DNA from: Asterochloris sp. CNOR1
Lineage: Eukaryota; Chlorophyta; Trebouxiophyceae; Trebouxiales; Trebouxiaceae
Assembly: GCA_963969365.1 (NCBI GenBank)
Contig: OZ017753.1
Span: forward strand, 806,001 to 870,000
DNA length: 64,000 bases
Reading direction: 5' to 3'
The notes under the pieces are model-generated. The model searched no databases and had not been told where the DNA came from. It saw nothing but the letters and a program-made list of their open reading frames with translations. Below are positions 1 to 12,800 of the stretch, one piece after another. Numbering within the stretch: the stretch's first letter is position 1; the number at the start of each line of letters is the position of its first letter. The position numbers and the translations under genes were made by a program.

Positions 1-3000
1 CTGCGCTTGCTGAACTTTTGGAGCTGTTCGAGCTTCCAGAGATGCAGCACTTGCTGCTGCTGACCAGTGTTGTGACTAAGGTGAGGTCTCAAGGTGCCCA
101 CTGCCTTGCTGGTACCAGAGGGTAGTGGCTGGGCAAGTGCTGCATGTCGTGCTCAAGCTGCAACGAAAGCCCCTGCTAATGTCGAACTGAGGAAAGTGCA
201 GGTCAGCCAAACAGGCAACATGCGGAAATCTGCCAGGCTGAGGAAGCTGTATGCAGACAGGCGACGTTCCTGCACCCTGTTTGACAACCTGCACTGCAAG
301 TATACAGCCCCAGGGCCTCACAGGTCAGCAGGGGGTTGCTTACCTCTGGTGCAGAGGCTGTCCAACATGTACACCGCTGAGGTGTCGTTCCATCAAGCAG
401 CTGGCTGAATGCCTCCTGGCCTAGGCTGTGCCGCCCTGCAGTTGACTTCTGGCCACCGGCGCATCAGGCGGTGCACTGAGCTGCCTACGTGTGCCTCCAG
501 CCCTTCCAAACTGCAAGCCCGCACTCGTGAGGTGGCACAACCGGCAGATTGCTGACCTGCCTGCATGCCTGCAGCACAGCCCAGGAGACACTGCAGCGGG
601 CAGCAGACTGGTACTACAGCCACCTTGGGGGCCAGGTGCCCATCATCATCCTGGCAGGCAAGTCTGAGCCCCTCAGCTCAGCTGCGCCCAGCCCCGTGAA
701 GCAGGCTCCTCTTCGCATCGCCCCGGCTGGCCCTGATGGAGACGCTGAGCTAGACGCTCTCCTGAATCAAACAGATGGGCTCCTGGACAGCCTGAGGCTT
801 GAGGAGCTTGGCAGACCCACCAGCCCTGCACCAGGCGATGTGCAGGTGGGCATCGTGCAGGCACTTGCCAGGCAGAGCATTTTTCTGCTGGAGCATTGCC
901 TGTAGGCTGTGCCCACCTGCCAGACAAGCACAGCAGCGAAAAGCGTGCATCAACATCTGTCTGCAGAGCAGGCTGGCACTGCAACATGAGCCTGATACCG
1001 TCTTGAGCCCAGAACTGTACCTTCAGTGGTCCCACAGCATGTGCACTTTGTGCCATGTGCATGGCCTGGAGTGAATACGAGGCTCACATCCTCGGGGGCG
1101 ATGCTGCTGCAGGGCGTGACCACTATGGCCCCTGCCCAGTATGTGGCAACCATGCACGGCAGCCAGCCTGCCATCATGGACATGTATGAGTCCCTGACAC
1201 AGGCCAGGCTGGCTGCTGCCCTGGAGTCTGCGTCAGGCAAGCAGGCTGGGCATGGCTCAGCGGCAGCTGCCGCAGACCATGGCTACACGCCGCATCTGGG
1301 GCCAGCTGCTCTGGACGATGCTCTCAACAATGGGCTCGCGATGAAGGTGGGCGGGCATGCTCTGTCACTGGTGGTGATTAAGGCTGGGCGCTCGAGGAGC
1401 ACCAGGTGCTTATGGGCATGCCATTGGCGAAGTGCACGCTCTGTGAGCATCTGGTGCATGTCGGTGGGTCAAGCAACATGCTCGGCAGCCCTATATCAAG
1501 GTGCAGCTCACCAAGCATGGCTGTGCAGGCCAGGCATTGTTGTGCGCCCCTGCAGGGCACCGTGCGCATGGGCAGGCAGGCTGCAGACGAGGCCTATGTG
1601 CAGATGACCGGCCAGGCAGGGCAGGGCATGAGCCGGGTGCTTCTCAAGGGGAAGCACAATGTCAACAGGGCGATGCAGGGTGACATGGTGGCAGGTCCGT
1701 CCATGAGCACTTTAGTCAAAGCTGGCCTCAGGCAGTATCTCCAAGGCCCCAAGCAAAGCCACTGCATGTGACAGCTCATCCATGTTGCCCTGCACCGTGT
1801 TGCCTGCGCCGCCTGTGCCGGACTGTGATGCTTTGTGCACCAAGTCTCATGCAAATGTATCAACCCGCCCCTCTGTGCTCACACTTGCTCTTTCCTGCCA
1901 GCAGTGCGCCTCCTGCCACGCTCCCATTGGACACAGCAGAGCAGCTCGGCAGCAGATGCCAACATCCCTCCATCACAGACAGCTGAGCCGGTCACTGCGG
2001 CTGAGGCAGAGGAGGACATCCTGCTGCCAGATGAAGCCGATCCATCTGGAGCAGATGACAGTGCGCTGCCCACTGGGGAGGTGGTGGGCATCCTGCAGCG
2101 CAGTCAGCGCAACATTGTGGGCACCGTGTCGGAGCAGGACGAGCAGGCGCTGCAGATCAAGGGGCCCTCCTCGCGCTCGGTAAGCCACCTCACATCGGCA
2201 CGCCGACAGGCTGCTGTCACCCCCGCGTAAGACTTGAGCACAGGGCTGCATTTGCAAGAAGAGGGTGCATTGCTGGCCTGCTGTAATGCAGGTCAAGGGT
2301 TCGGCTTTGACCTCTTGAGCTGCTTGGGAGGTTGATGTCTTGCAGTGTTGCCTGGTGGACTGCGCCAAGACGGACTGCTGAAGTGCAGCATCAAGTGCGG
2401 CGTTGATCTGTCAGTCTCAACGAACAAGGTACTGACTGTCAAGGGGCCATCTCTGCTCTCTGTGAGCCGCCTTACACGCACGCTGCTGCATCAGAACTCT
2501 GGGTGCAATGCTTGCGCCACAGCTTGAGCAGCCTGCCTTCAGCAGATTGGTGGTGTGCGGACTCAGCAGGCGCTGATGAGCAACGGCACCTCTCACTTAA
2601 TCAGCCAACTCACACAAACACACTGCTATGCTGCCAAGTAAGGCGTGGACAGCTGCATAGCAGGAGGTCAGTTGGGCCTCCCCTAGACCCACTGCTCTCT
2701 TGCTGTGCAAAACTGCAGCGCAGGCACCTACCTGTACTGCGCCACCATGATCATGTCGTCATGCCTCTCAGCAGCCGCACACTTCCAGAATGCAGCGCAA
2801 CTGGCTGCTGTACCCCATGCAGCTGCCTGCTTGCAAGCAAACTGAAGGCCGCCCTGCAGATCAAGGCGCACTTCTGTTGTCTGCAAGAAGCAGGAGGTGC
2901 ATCAAGACCCTGATCCTGGGGGCGCCTGCCTGCCCATAAGCTACGCTTGCCCGGAGCTGATAGCGGCCCCACATCAACCGAAGTAGTTTCCTGCCCCTGC

Positions 3001-6000
3001 AGGAAGCTGTCATCTGCGTGCCCATGGAGCGCCGCCTGCCCCGCATCAGGGTCAGGAGCCGCCAGCTGCACAGCTTGGTTGGGCAGCGCCTGGTGCTACA
3101 GATTGATAGCTGGGACCGCACCTCCAACTACCCAAATGGACACGTCGTGCGCGTGCTGGGGCCCTGCAATGACCTCAAGTGCGCTGCTGAAAGTGCTGAT
3201 GGCAAAGCAGAGGTGTCAGACCTGCACCTGGAAGCTCCTCCTGTGGCCCTCAAGCATGCTCAATTGCGATGTCAACACTGCTTCCCGCTTCTGAGGCATG
3301 TCTGCCTTGGGTGTCATTCATGCCCATCAGACATCCTGGTGGGCTGCCAGGGTAGCACTGCCACAACAAGATGCTGCAGCACATGCATAAGCACCACAGA
3401 CCTGGCAGAAGCATGCTGCAGTATCTTGCAGAAGTGCTGTTCAGCTCAGCAATGTCGACAATGTCTACCAGCCTAGTGTGCATGCATTCAGCTCCCGCAG
3501 ATAAACTGCAGTAAAACACCTGAGGAGCCCAAATGCTGCAACTGCCTGCAGGGCTGAGACAGATGCAGTCCTCGTCAGCGCAGGTGTGGCGTGGCAGCCC
3601 TTCTCAGAGGGCGCTCTCACAGAGCTACCACACGTGCAGGACGCCAGCCAGTGGAGCATCCCACCAGCAGAGCTGGCTACTCGGCGGGACCTGCGGGGCC
3701 CTGAGTATTGTGTATGCAGCATCGATCCCCCAGGTCAGAGGGCATGCAGCACACTTGCTAGGCGCGATGCTGCTAGCTTGCAAAAGCATAGGCTGGCGTG
3801 CTTGTGCATGACACAGGGCTGCAGCATGAGTGTTCTGATGTGGAGCAAGGCATACAATGCACAGGTTGCACTGTGCACTTAGACATACTCTACAGCTTGC
3901 TTCAAAGGGCAAACGGAGTGCCGCCAGTCTGCTGCACCTCACCATTGAGACACGTCTTCTGCATCTGCAGGGTGCACTGATGTGGATGATGCTGTTAGTG
4001 TGCGCCCTCTGGCACATGGAGGGCTAGAAGTGGGTGTTCATATTGCTGACGTCAGCCATTTTGTGCGGCAGGTGAGGGCTCAACAGACTCTCTTGGTCAA
4101 CCATGCTGCTCGGCAGGGAGTAGCACAGGGCATTCACAATAGGGTTGAGGCTGCATCCCCATTCAGCTCACCAGCTGTGTGCTTGGACCCCAGCTGCCTG
4201 CCAATATCCTTTCCCCACCAACTCCCTATTTTCCCACGCCAGCACCCGTACGGCAGGTAGCTGGCCTGGGCGTCACCTGTGAAGGACTCAAATCCAGCAA
4301 ACTATGTCACTCTTCTTTTATTCACCCAGGCTGCCCCTGCAGGGCGGCATGCTGGACCGGGAGGCCTATGCTCGTGGAACCACTGTGTACCTTCAGGACC
4401 GGCGCCTGGACATGCTGCCTGCCCTGCTGAGTGAGCAGCTGTGTTCCCTGCGCAGTGGGGCGGACCGCCTGGCAGTCAGCGTGCTGTGGACGCTGGGCAG
4501 CGATCTGAATGTGCAGGAGGTGTGGTGTGGGCACAGCATCATCAGGTGGGGAACCCCTGACCGGGATCAGCTGAGGCGTGTCCCGGCTATGGCTCCTGCA
4601 GTTCCCCACTGTTGGGTCTGCGGCACACGTCCACCGTGTTGTAAATGTTTAGTGGCGATCTGAGGCATGCCATTGCGGCACCATCATCTATTGAGGCTTG
4701 ACTGCAGCAGCTAACACACTGTCCTGCTCTGGTGGTGCAGTGATGGCACATGCAGGCAGCTCGGGCTTGAAATGCCCTGCCAGGCTGAGTCCTAAGGCCT
4801 GGGTTGCCCTATCTTGATCAATTCTCTGCGTGAGGCTCACAGCTCCTCTGCACACCTGGTACAGCTGCTGCTACCTGCTCAGCTCATTGCCTGAAGGGTC
4901 CCTGGAACCCTGTGGCACCACTAGTGCACTGCAAGATTGCTGCTGCAGGTCACGCTACCAGCTGACATATCAGCAGGCTCAGAATTTGTTGGACCGTCGA
5001 CCCCCAGCTCCAGGGGAGGAGATTGCAGCAACTGATGTGCCTGTGTTGCTGCACAACCTGGAGGCCCTGCATGCGCTGACAGACAAGTTGCGAGCTGAAC
5101 GCATCGAGGTGCGTTGCTGCGGGGCCACCTGCACTGTTGGACTTGCTGGGCTGCATCCAGGGACAGGCCCTATCGGGGTGACACTTGTTTCGCGTTGCAG
5201 TGCAAGCTTGCAGGCACAGCTGCAGGTCAGGCGGCTGTCAGCTCAACACTGCGGCCCAGTGCACGGACTTCAGCATCCGGGCAATCCTCCATTGCCCAGC
5301 AGTGTTCAAGTTTCTGCTCATATTGTCCCTGCGTATTGAGCACAGCCTGTGCCAGCCTGACTGCCCATTCTGCTGCAGAATGGAGCGCTGGAGCTGGAGA
5401 GTGCAGAGTTGCGCTTTGAGATGGGGCCTGATGGGCGCCCCACCAAGGTGGACAGCAAGCAACAGCTTCCCATGATGGCTATTGTGGCTGAGGTAGGGAA
5501 GAGGCTGCTGGTCTGAGGGCTGCCTGCAAGCCTAAGAGGCAGCTGATGTGATCTCACTTTCTCAGCTGTGCAATGGCGCTGGGCTGCACTGCTCTGCTGC
5601 ATGCCAGGCTATTTTTGGGTTGTGCATAAATCAAGGTCAAGGGCAGCATCTGACACAACTGGGACCCATCACCTGAGGATCACGTTTCTGTGCAACAATC
5701 GTACAAATTGGTGACACTCAATCTCCTTGGAATGTGCAGATGATGATCTTCGCCAACAGGACTGTTGCAGAGCGCATTGCTGCAGCGTTCCCAGGATTCG
5801 CCCTGCTGCGCCGCCACCCTCCACCACGTCTTGAGGCCTTTGCTGAGGTCCGTGCCTGGCCCGAGTTGTGCACCTGCCCCTGTATGCAATGCAAATCCTC
5901 TGGCAGGATTTGCAGGGGCTTGACATAGCACTAAACATAGGCTTGCGGTGCAGGCTGGCAGTGCGGGAGCCGATTGTAGGCTGTGCAGGGCTCCAGCTGC

Positions 6001-8377
6001 CAAGGACGCAGGATGGTATTGCTGTACAGGGTTGCAGGCATGCAGTATTCTAGCAGCCTTCTGTGACATTGCAGGAAGAGTGTGTCAGTTTGACATGTGG
6101 CTGTGGGGTGAGGCGGCTTCAGCCCAGCCCATTGCAGGCCCTTTGTCCTTTAGGGATTCTCATTCCATGTCTAGTTAGTGGTTGCAGGTGGAGGCTCTGT
6201 GCGAGGCTGCAGGCGTGCGGCTGGACATCTCGTCCAACAGGGCCCTCTCTGCTTCCCTGGAGGCTGCCTGCTTGGCAGCCACAGATGCCGCCAGCATCGC
6301 CCTGGTAAAGGCTGTGGCAACACGAGCAATGTCTGAGGCTGAGTACTGCTCCACAGGTGACTGGAATCTGCATGGCACGGAGCCTCCAGATGCACAGGGC
6401 ATGCACTGCAATCTTGCACACATGCCATAGCTGAGCTGAGCGTGCCTCGAGCCGTGCACCTGCACGCCAGTAACTCTGCATCAGGTGCTAGACATGGCAC
6501 AGAACCTCAAGTCACCTGAGCTGAGCATCTTCAAGTGATGGCTTCTACCCTGCGCAGCAGCAGAGAGAGTGCTCTGTCACTGCAGGGGATGCTCGTCCTG
6601 GAGGTGGCGGCTTTAGCCATTTTGGCCTGGCCCTGAGCCACTACACCCACTTCACATCCCCTATCAGGTGGGTCAGGTCTTCACGCTGCAACACGTCACA
6701 TATTCAGTCATCAATACAAGGCAAAAGCAGATGTTGATACACAGCACGGCACTCCCGCTTTAGCCTGTGTCCATCTGACACAAGCCTCACCTCAGCTCAA
6801 TTTTCCTGCCTGAGTCAGCAGGAGTAAGTGAGCAACAGCCCATCAGACTGTTGAGACATTGCATGAAGGCCTGCACACTTGCCAACAGTCAGGCTCAATC
6901 CTGAAGCTTTGAAAGTCTTGACAACCCCCACGAGTATCCCGGTGCTGCAGGCGCTATGCAGATGTGGTGGTCCACAGGCAGCTGCTGCTGGCTCTCCAGC
7001 TGGAGCAGGGCAGGCAGCAGCCCCTCCACAATCAACACCCTCACCAACAGCACCAGCACCAGCAGCAGCTGGTGCCTGCTGATGGGCAGCAGGTCCCCCT
7101 GACAGCGCATGCAGAGGTAGCTGCTGCCGCTGATATGATGAATGAGCGGCACAGGGCATCCAAGCGGGCGCAGAAGGAGTGCTCAGACCTCTACCTCCTG
7201 CTGCTTCTGCATAGGTGAGGGCATACTGAAGCGGTCTGTTGACACATGGAGTAAAAGCGGGCGCACAAAGGCATGTTCAAGATACAAAACTGCATCTGCT
7301 GCTGGTCATGCATAGGCGCTTGTCTGGCAGGAACGCCTTGCGAGAACATGTGGGTGCTGCATGTGCTGGCTGCATGCCTGGACCCTGTGAGATGACCTGC
7401 TGAGTTGAATTTAATGGCTGGAAGTGGTGGCCTGCATGCTTCTGTGTTGTTATCAGGCTGACTCTCAAGCAAGCAGCAACCCCACACAGGCTCTGTGTTC
7501 GCAATGCTGCCGTTTCTACTTCAGGTGGACCAGCAATGTGGAATGGAACAGCAAAGCTGGGCAGTTGGACGAGCGTCATTGCTGTGCTGTGGGCTGCACC
7601 ACCTTTCACACCTTGCTGCGCTGCAGGCAACCCCACATCAAGCCTGCCCTGGTGTATGCCATCCGACCCACCGCACTACTGCTGTTCATCCCGGAATACC
7701 ACATCAAGGGGCTGCTGCACCTTGCTGATCGCGCTGGGCTGGTGCGGCCCCCACGGAGCAGCGATGCTGAGCCAGATGCAAGGGACCCTTATGTTCTCAG
7801 CGAGCGGCGCAAGCTGCGTCTATCAACAGGTGGGACCTTGTGGGTTGCTGCTGCCTGGCTCGCACTCCTGCCCGGCAGGCAGCACATGCTGGCATCGGCC
7901 AGGCCTAGATTTTCAGGTGACTCAAGTGTGACAAGTGGTACCTCTGCCTGATGGGCTGGCTGCTGCTCTGCGCTGCAGTTGTCCTGCACATCCCGCTTCT
8001 GGAAGCATTGCTGGCGACAGATGCTTGCTTGTAAAAAGTTTTACCCTTGAGACTTGCACCTGAGCAGAGTCAGGCTGCGTTACATGCAGATGCCACCTGT
8101 GCGAGGATTCTTAACGAGGAGACAGGCAAGGTGGTCTTTGAGGTGCACGCGATGCAACAGGTCTGGGTGGAGCTGAGCGGGGAGGGGTCGAGGGCACATG
8201 GCCCAGGTACAATAACATTATGAAGAACAAAACCCGTTGGCAAATGCTCTCCAAATAATCTGCAAAGCCAAACGACATGTTTTGCGCAAACAGTTCACAA
8301 AGGTCTACGTCAATTGCAGGGTTGCGCATGACACTGCTCTCTCCTCAGCACCCACAGGTGGTGCGTCTGGCTGCTGA
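1..8377 (+). CDS. DIS3L: DIS3L/RRP44-type exosome 3'-5' exoribonuclease, 5' end outside window
   Basis: This is the processive hydrolytic RNase that works with the RNA exosome. Nineteen exons are visible: <1-80, 202-299, 575-845, 1113-1346, 1556-1694, 1905-2179, 3003-3178, 3552-3733, 3971-4071, 4343-4545, 4949-5108, 5379-5492, 5740-5847, 6188-6356, 6586-6667, 6951-7214, 7627-7829, 8090-8206 and 8320-8377. In order they encode the end of a PIN domain ([16 protein letters not shown]), two cold-shock domains ([10 protein letters not shown], then VPMERRLP and [11 protein letters not shown]), the RNB nuclease and an S1-like tail ([18 protein letters not shown]). The RNB catalytic Asp cluster CTDVDDAV lies at 3973-3993, followed by [17 protein letters not shown] and [10 protein letters not shown], so the exonuclease looks active. 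The PIN part lacks the Asp-rich NDRNDRAIR stretch of DIS3, hence the DIS3L label. Exon 16 carries a Gln/His-rich insert after the conserved YADVVVHR. The stop at 8375-8377 was chosen because splicing to 8320 restores the family ending (RAHGPGLRMTLL). Confidence 0.88.
2432..2890 (+). repeat. Two diverged intronic copies of the preceding DIS3L exon end
   Basis: The exon ending at 2179 finishes with codons for [11 protein letters not shown] and a GTAAGC donor. A recognisable copy lies at about 2432-2475 (VKGPSLLSV followed by GTGAGC). A weaker one lies at about 2851-2890 (ALQIKAHF). Both sit in the intron between 2179 and 3003. They look like tandem duplicates of the exon's 3' end with its splice donor, not new exons, because the DIS3 family has no repeated segment here. 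Confidence 0.6.
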
Positions 8378-8490
8378 GGCATCAGCCAGTGACCGGGGAA
8401 AGCAGGACAGACTTCAGGTGGGGTTGTGTTCTTTGGTGTCTCTTACCCTGTGCTGCCCTCGGGGGCAGCTTGTGAAGGCGCAGCGAGGCC

Positions 8491-8589
8491 TGTGAAGGTC
8501 TTTGCTCTGCTGCTTCCAGTGGGCGTGTGAAGGTCTTTGCTCTGCTGCTTCCAGAGGGCATGTGAAGGTCTTTGCTCTGCTGCTTCCAG
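8491..8589. repeat. Tandem repeat, three units of about 35 bp
   Basis: Units begin at 8491, 8526 and 8561, each opening with TGTGAAGGTCTTTGCTCTGC and continuing TGCTTCCAG. The copies are nearly identical, so the expansion is recent. The third copy diverges after the CCAG. A partial TGTGAAGG also occurs just upstream at 8471. It lies about 115 bp after the DIS3L stop codon. Confidence 0.9.
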
Positions 8590-9697
8590 TGGCACCCTGG
8601 CATGAGTCTATCATGCCCCTGACTTGAGCTCCAGCAGAAGCTCGTACTGGCGACTGCTGGGTGTCATTGCCCGACACTCACCAGCAGCATGTCACACTGA
8701 CAGCATGCCGCCTGAAGAACCACCAAAGGTCACAGCTACACGGCCCTGCAGGCTACAACGAGACAGCTGCAGGAAAGCAGCAGCTGGGGTGCCCGTCTTC
8801 CAGCCAGACTACCTGCTCACCCGACAACCACTTCTGCCCAGAAAACCGTTTCTCAGAACCGCAGTGACGCCATAATGTCTGCTGGCCAGCCACAGCTTGC
8901 CTCATCATGGCAGGCTGCACCCTCTGGATGCATGGCAGACATTCTGGCAGAGAGTCAGCCGCAGCAGTGTGGAGCTCCAGTGGTGGAAGCAGATCGCCCG
9001 GTACTTGATGCTGAGCTGAAGGCAACAGGGCAGCAGGTTGCACTGGTGCATACTGACCAGGCGGGTGACGTGATGGCAAGAGACACTCAGGACTCGCTGA
9101 CAGTGAGAGCACTATACATGCAAGCATCGATTTATCTGCTCAGAGCTTCCATGACCAACCCAGGCAACCCTAGCAAGTCAGCCAAATGCAGAGCAGTTGC
9201 AGCAGCCCTTGAACATCAAGCTTCAGATGTGTCTGCGTGACATCTACAATGGTGCAAGCCATCAGAAAACATTTGTTGCTGGACGTGTTGCAACACGTGT
9301 ATGAAACGTTTAGCTTCTCCACAAGGCTAAATCACACCTGATGAGCCAATATCAGCAGACTCTTCGATGATTATCATGTATGTGCACGTGCTGAGCTTTC
9401 ACTGCTTGTACTCTCAAAGCATTGCTGTGCCACTGCTGGTATGGTTGATGCTGCCACAGCCTCCTGGAGCAGCTGCCACATGTGGTCAGTGCTGCCAGGG
9501 AGGCTGGTGCAGCTCGGCCGCAGCCTGTCCAATGCCTGCACATACCTCACACAGATGTTCATGCCTGCTGTGGCTGCCTGAGAGTTGCTGTATGTCTCGA
9601 CGTCACTCAGACATAGCAGCTGCCAGCACAGCGAACCCTCTGCCTTCGTCCCTGACACCCAAGCTGCATGGCCCCAATGGTCAATGGTGCTTCTGTG

Positions 9698-9715
9698 CCT
9701 TCTTTCGAAAGAAGG
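9698..9715. promoter_or_regulatory. 18-bp perfect palindrome upstream of NUP98-96
   Basis: The sequence ccttctttcgaaagaagg is a perfect inverted repeat with no spacer, ending about 107 bp before the proposed start codon at 9823. Its position in the presumed promoter or 5' UTR suggests a dimeric transcription-factor site, but no known site was matched, and chance cannot be excluded. Confidence 0.35.
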
Positions 9716-9822
9716 GTTTCCTGTCGAGCGTTGAGCTCAGTCTGCATGCGCCCCTTTCCATCAGGCCACATGATCGATCTGTTTGGGGCCTAGTGGCCAC
9801 TTGCAAGGCACTCCGGATCAGC

Positions 9823-12800
9823 ATGTCCTGGGGTGAGTGGCTGCAGCATGCAACTAGCAGTCCTGCCAAAGAGCGCCATACTGCATAACTCAGACTTAGG
9901 GCTGCGTGCAGGAGGATTTGGCCAGAGCAGTACTCCAGCTTTTGGTCAGGCTACGCCAGCGTCCCCATTTGGGGCTCCTGCTGCCAATCCCTTTGGTCAG
10001 GTGAGGCTGCTCTGCTGCCATGCATCTTCCTCTCAGAGTGTCCATGCTGGTCTTAGGAAGTCACAATGCTGCTGTCCTTATCTAAGCTTGCTGTGCTGCG
10101 TCTTCAGAGCACACCTGCCTTCGGGCAGCCATCCAGTAGTGCAGCATTTGGCGGAGCCGCGGTGAGCAGGTTGCACCCTGACTGCAACTCAGACCTCACG
10201 CAATTCAAAGCAATAACTGTGCTACACATGATGCAGGCATTTGGGCAGCCAAGGAGCCAGGCAGCTTTTGGAAGCGGTGCGTTCGGGGTGAGCTTCCTGC
10301 ACTGAGTAGCTTCTCAAGATTTGCTGTCATGCACTGCAGGGCTGACAGTGGCTCTCTTAGCACTGCAGGCATCCCCTGGCGGCAACACCTTTGGTGGTGG
10401 CTTTGGAGGCAGCCCAGCCTTTGGCCAGACTGGGGTAGGTTTCCTGTGGCATAGATGATGTATGTCAGGCAAAACCTCCAGGACCCCGCCTTGGGGGGGT
10501 GCAGCCAAGACTTTGCAGGATCACTGTGCCCTCCGACATGTTTGTTGCATTAGCCCTGCGCAGGTCTTCACTCAATCTGATGCACCATGCCGGCAGCTCG
10601 CTGTATGGCACACCACTGCCAACATGCAACCAATCCTTCCTGGCCGCAGTCTGCATTTGGAGCCCCCACCTCAACGCCTGCATTTGGAGTGCCCGCCTCC
10701 ACTCCAATGTTTGGGGCGCAGTCGACCCCAGCCTTTGGGGCTCCGACCTCTGGCGGCTTTGGTGGGGGCTTTGGAGCGTCCAGTGCGCCCTTTGGCACCC
10801 CCGGCAGCACGCCCGCCTTTGGCACACCCACAGGCGGCTTTGGCGCCCCAGCGGCTGGGGCCTTTGGGGCGCCAGCAAGCTCAGGGTTTGGCAGTCCCAG
10901 CGGAGGTGAGCATCCAAATGCCACAAGCCCCTGGCCCTGGGCGCAATGGATGTGCGCTGAGCTGCTATTGCTGTCAATACATGCATGGCTATTCCTGCTA
11001 AGGCAGCCTGCAGAGCCTCTTGGCTGTGCTGGACGCTGCCATCATCAGATGCTGCCTGCCAGCCCTTGCTTGCCACAGCCTGCATGTGGCTGTGCTGCAT
11101 TTGTGAGTCACCCAGCACTTCCATGCCAGGCCTTGCCTGCCGCATCTGTGCAGCCGCCTGTGTTTCAGGCCATCTGCAATGCATGACAGGTCCCCCCCAC
11201 CGTGATGTCCTGCAGGGCTGTTTGGCCAGCAGCAGCAGCAGCCGCAGGCGACGGGCACGCGGACTTTGCCATACCAGACAACCAGCCTCACAGACGCTAG
11301 CAAGCCTACTGAGCGGCAGAACTTCAAAACGATCTGTGCCATGCCGCAGTACAGCTCCAAGTCGGTGGAGGAGCTGCGCTGGGAGGACTATCAGGTGAAA
11401 AGAGGGCGAAACCTAGGGCTTGGGGTTGATCTGGCCACGGTCATGGCTGCATCAGCTGTGCTAGGATGACCACAAGGGGAGGGGCCTGTCTGTGCACGGC
11501 AGTGGTCCAGACCGGTGGCAGTCACCTCCGGTCAGCATTAGCGGCATTGGGAGGAGTCAAGCAGGCAGGATCCTGCAGGGTGTGAGCTGGGTGCGGCTGT
11601 GAGCAGGATAATGTGCAAAGTCACAGGGAGGGGCTGTCATGTCAAGGGCAGATGCCAGTGCTGAAACGCTGTCGAGTTTGCTGACTGCCAACGTGTCCAC
11701 TTGCTCCACACCCCACTCCACCCTTCTGGCATGTGTTGTTCAATGGTTGATGACGCCTTTGCAATCACTTTCCACAACGAGCAACAATGGCTTCACTTTG
11801 GCAGTGCTTCACTGCCGTGCACATCATATCGGTACCCAGACCCTCTCTCCTACTTACGAGGCAGCGCCAGTGGCTGTTTCATCTTGCAGCCTGCTCCTGC
11901 CCCAGCACCGAAGGCGCACATCAAATGACCCACATGCTGTGCAGGCAGGTGTGAAGGGTGGCCAGGGTGCAGTCGGGGGAACCCCCACTGGCTTCGGTCA
12001 GCCAGCAGGGGCAGGCCTGTTTGGGCAGCCACAGGGCCAGCAGGCGTCCCCATTTGGCACCCCGACGCTGGCCTTTGGGCAGCAGGCCACCCCTGCATTT
12101 GCACAGCCCTCGTCCGCGGCCTTCAGCTTTGGGGGCACCCTGGCATCCCCGTTTGGGCAGAGCAGCCCCGCAGCCTTTGGACAGCAGTCCACCCCCGCTT
12201 TTGGACAGGTGCGCCCCTGTTGCTTCTAGCCGCGCGCATCATGCCCATGTGAACTTGACCACAGCGTCTTTTGATCCAGCATACGCATGATAGCCTTGTC
12301 CAGCAAACAGCTCAGCATCAGTAACAATGGGCTTGCTCACCCATCCATGTCAATAGAGCTTTCTGACAGGCAACTGCTGACCCATGTCTCTCTCTCAAAG
12401 CAGGGCAGCTCACCCTTTGGGCAGAGCTCCTCTGCCTTCAGCTTTGGCGCGTCTAGCACCCCCAGCTTCAGCTTTGGAGGTGCCAGCGCCGCCAGCCCCT
12501 TTGGTGGCCCTGCCTCCAGTGCGGCCTTTAGCAGCTCCGGCTTTGGCGCCTTTGGGCAGAGCCAGGCTGCCCCGGCTTTTGGACAGCAGGTGCAACAAGG
12601 CTGCCTTTGCTCCTCAAACCCTTGCTATTGCCTGTAAAATGACTGTCATCTCGCATTGTGCTGCTTTAGGGCCATGATGCTTGCTTCGTCAGGGCTGCCA
12701 GTCAGCTTTGTCAACCTCTCGTACCTGTCTGAGCAGGGCTTGATCGCACCCGTTGACCTTGTTCTGGCCGCTTGCCTGCAGGCAAGCAGCAGCGCCTTCA

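Larger units (their letters stand above)
8378..9822. other. Intergenic region between DIS3L and NUP98-96
   Basis: No family-recognisable coding sequence was found. It holds the 3' flank of DIS3L, a 35-bp tandem repeat (8491-8589), an open frame of 121 codons at 8875-9240 with no recognisable motif, and the upstream region of NUP98-96 with an 18-bp palindrome. The 8875-9240 frame is short for this GC-rich sequence and is not supported as a gene. Confidence 0.5.

Noticed and set aside
8620-8875. Open frame after the 35-bp repeats as a further DIS3L exon
   Set aside because: Splicing 8206 to 8320 already gives the family-typical C-terminus and a stop at 8377.
8875-9240. 121-codon open frame between DIS3L and NUP98-96
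   Set aside because: No family motif, no supporting splice partners, and frames of this length occur by chance in GC-rich DNA.
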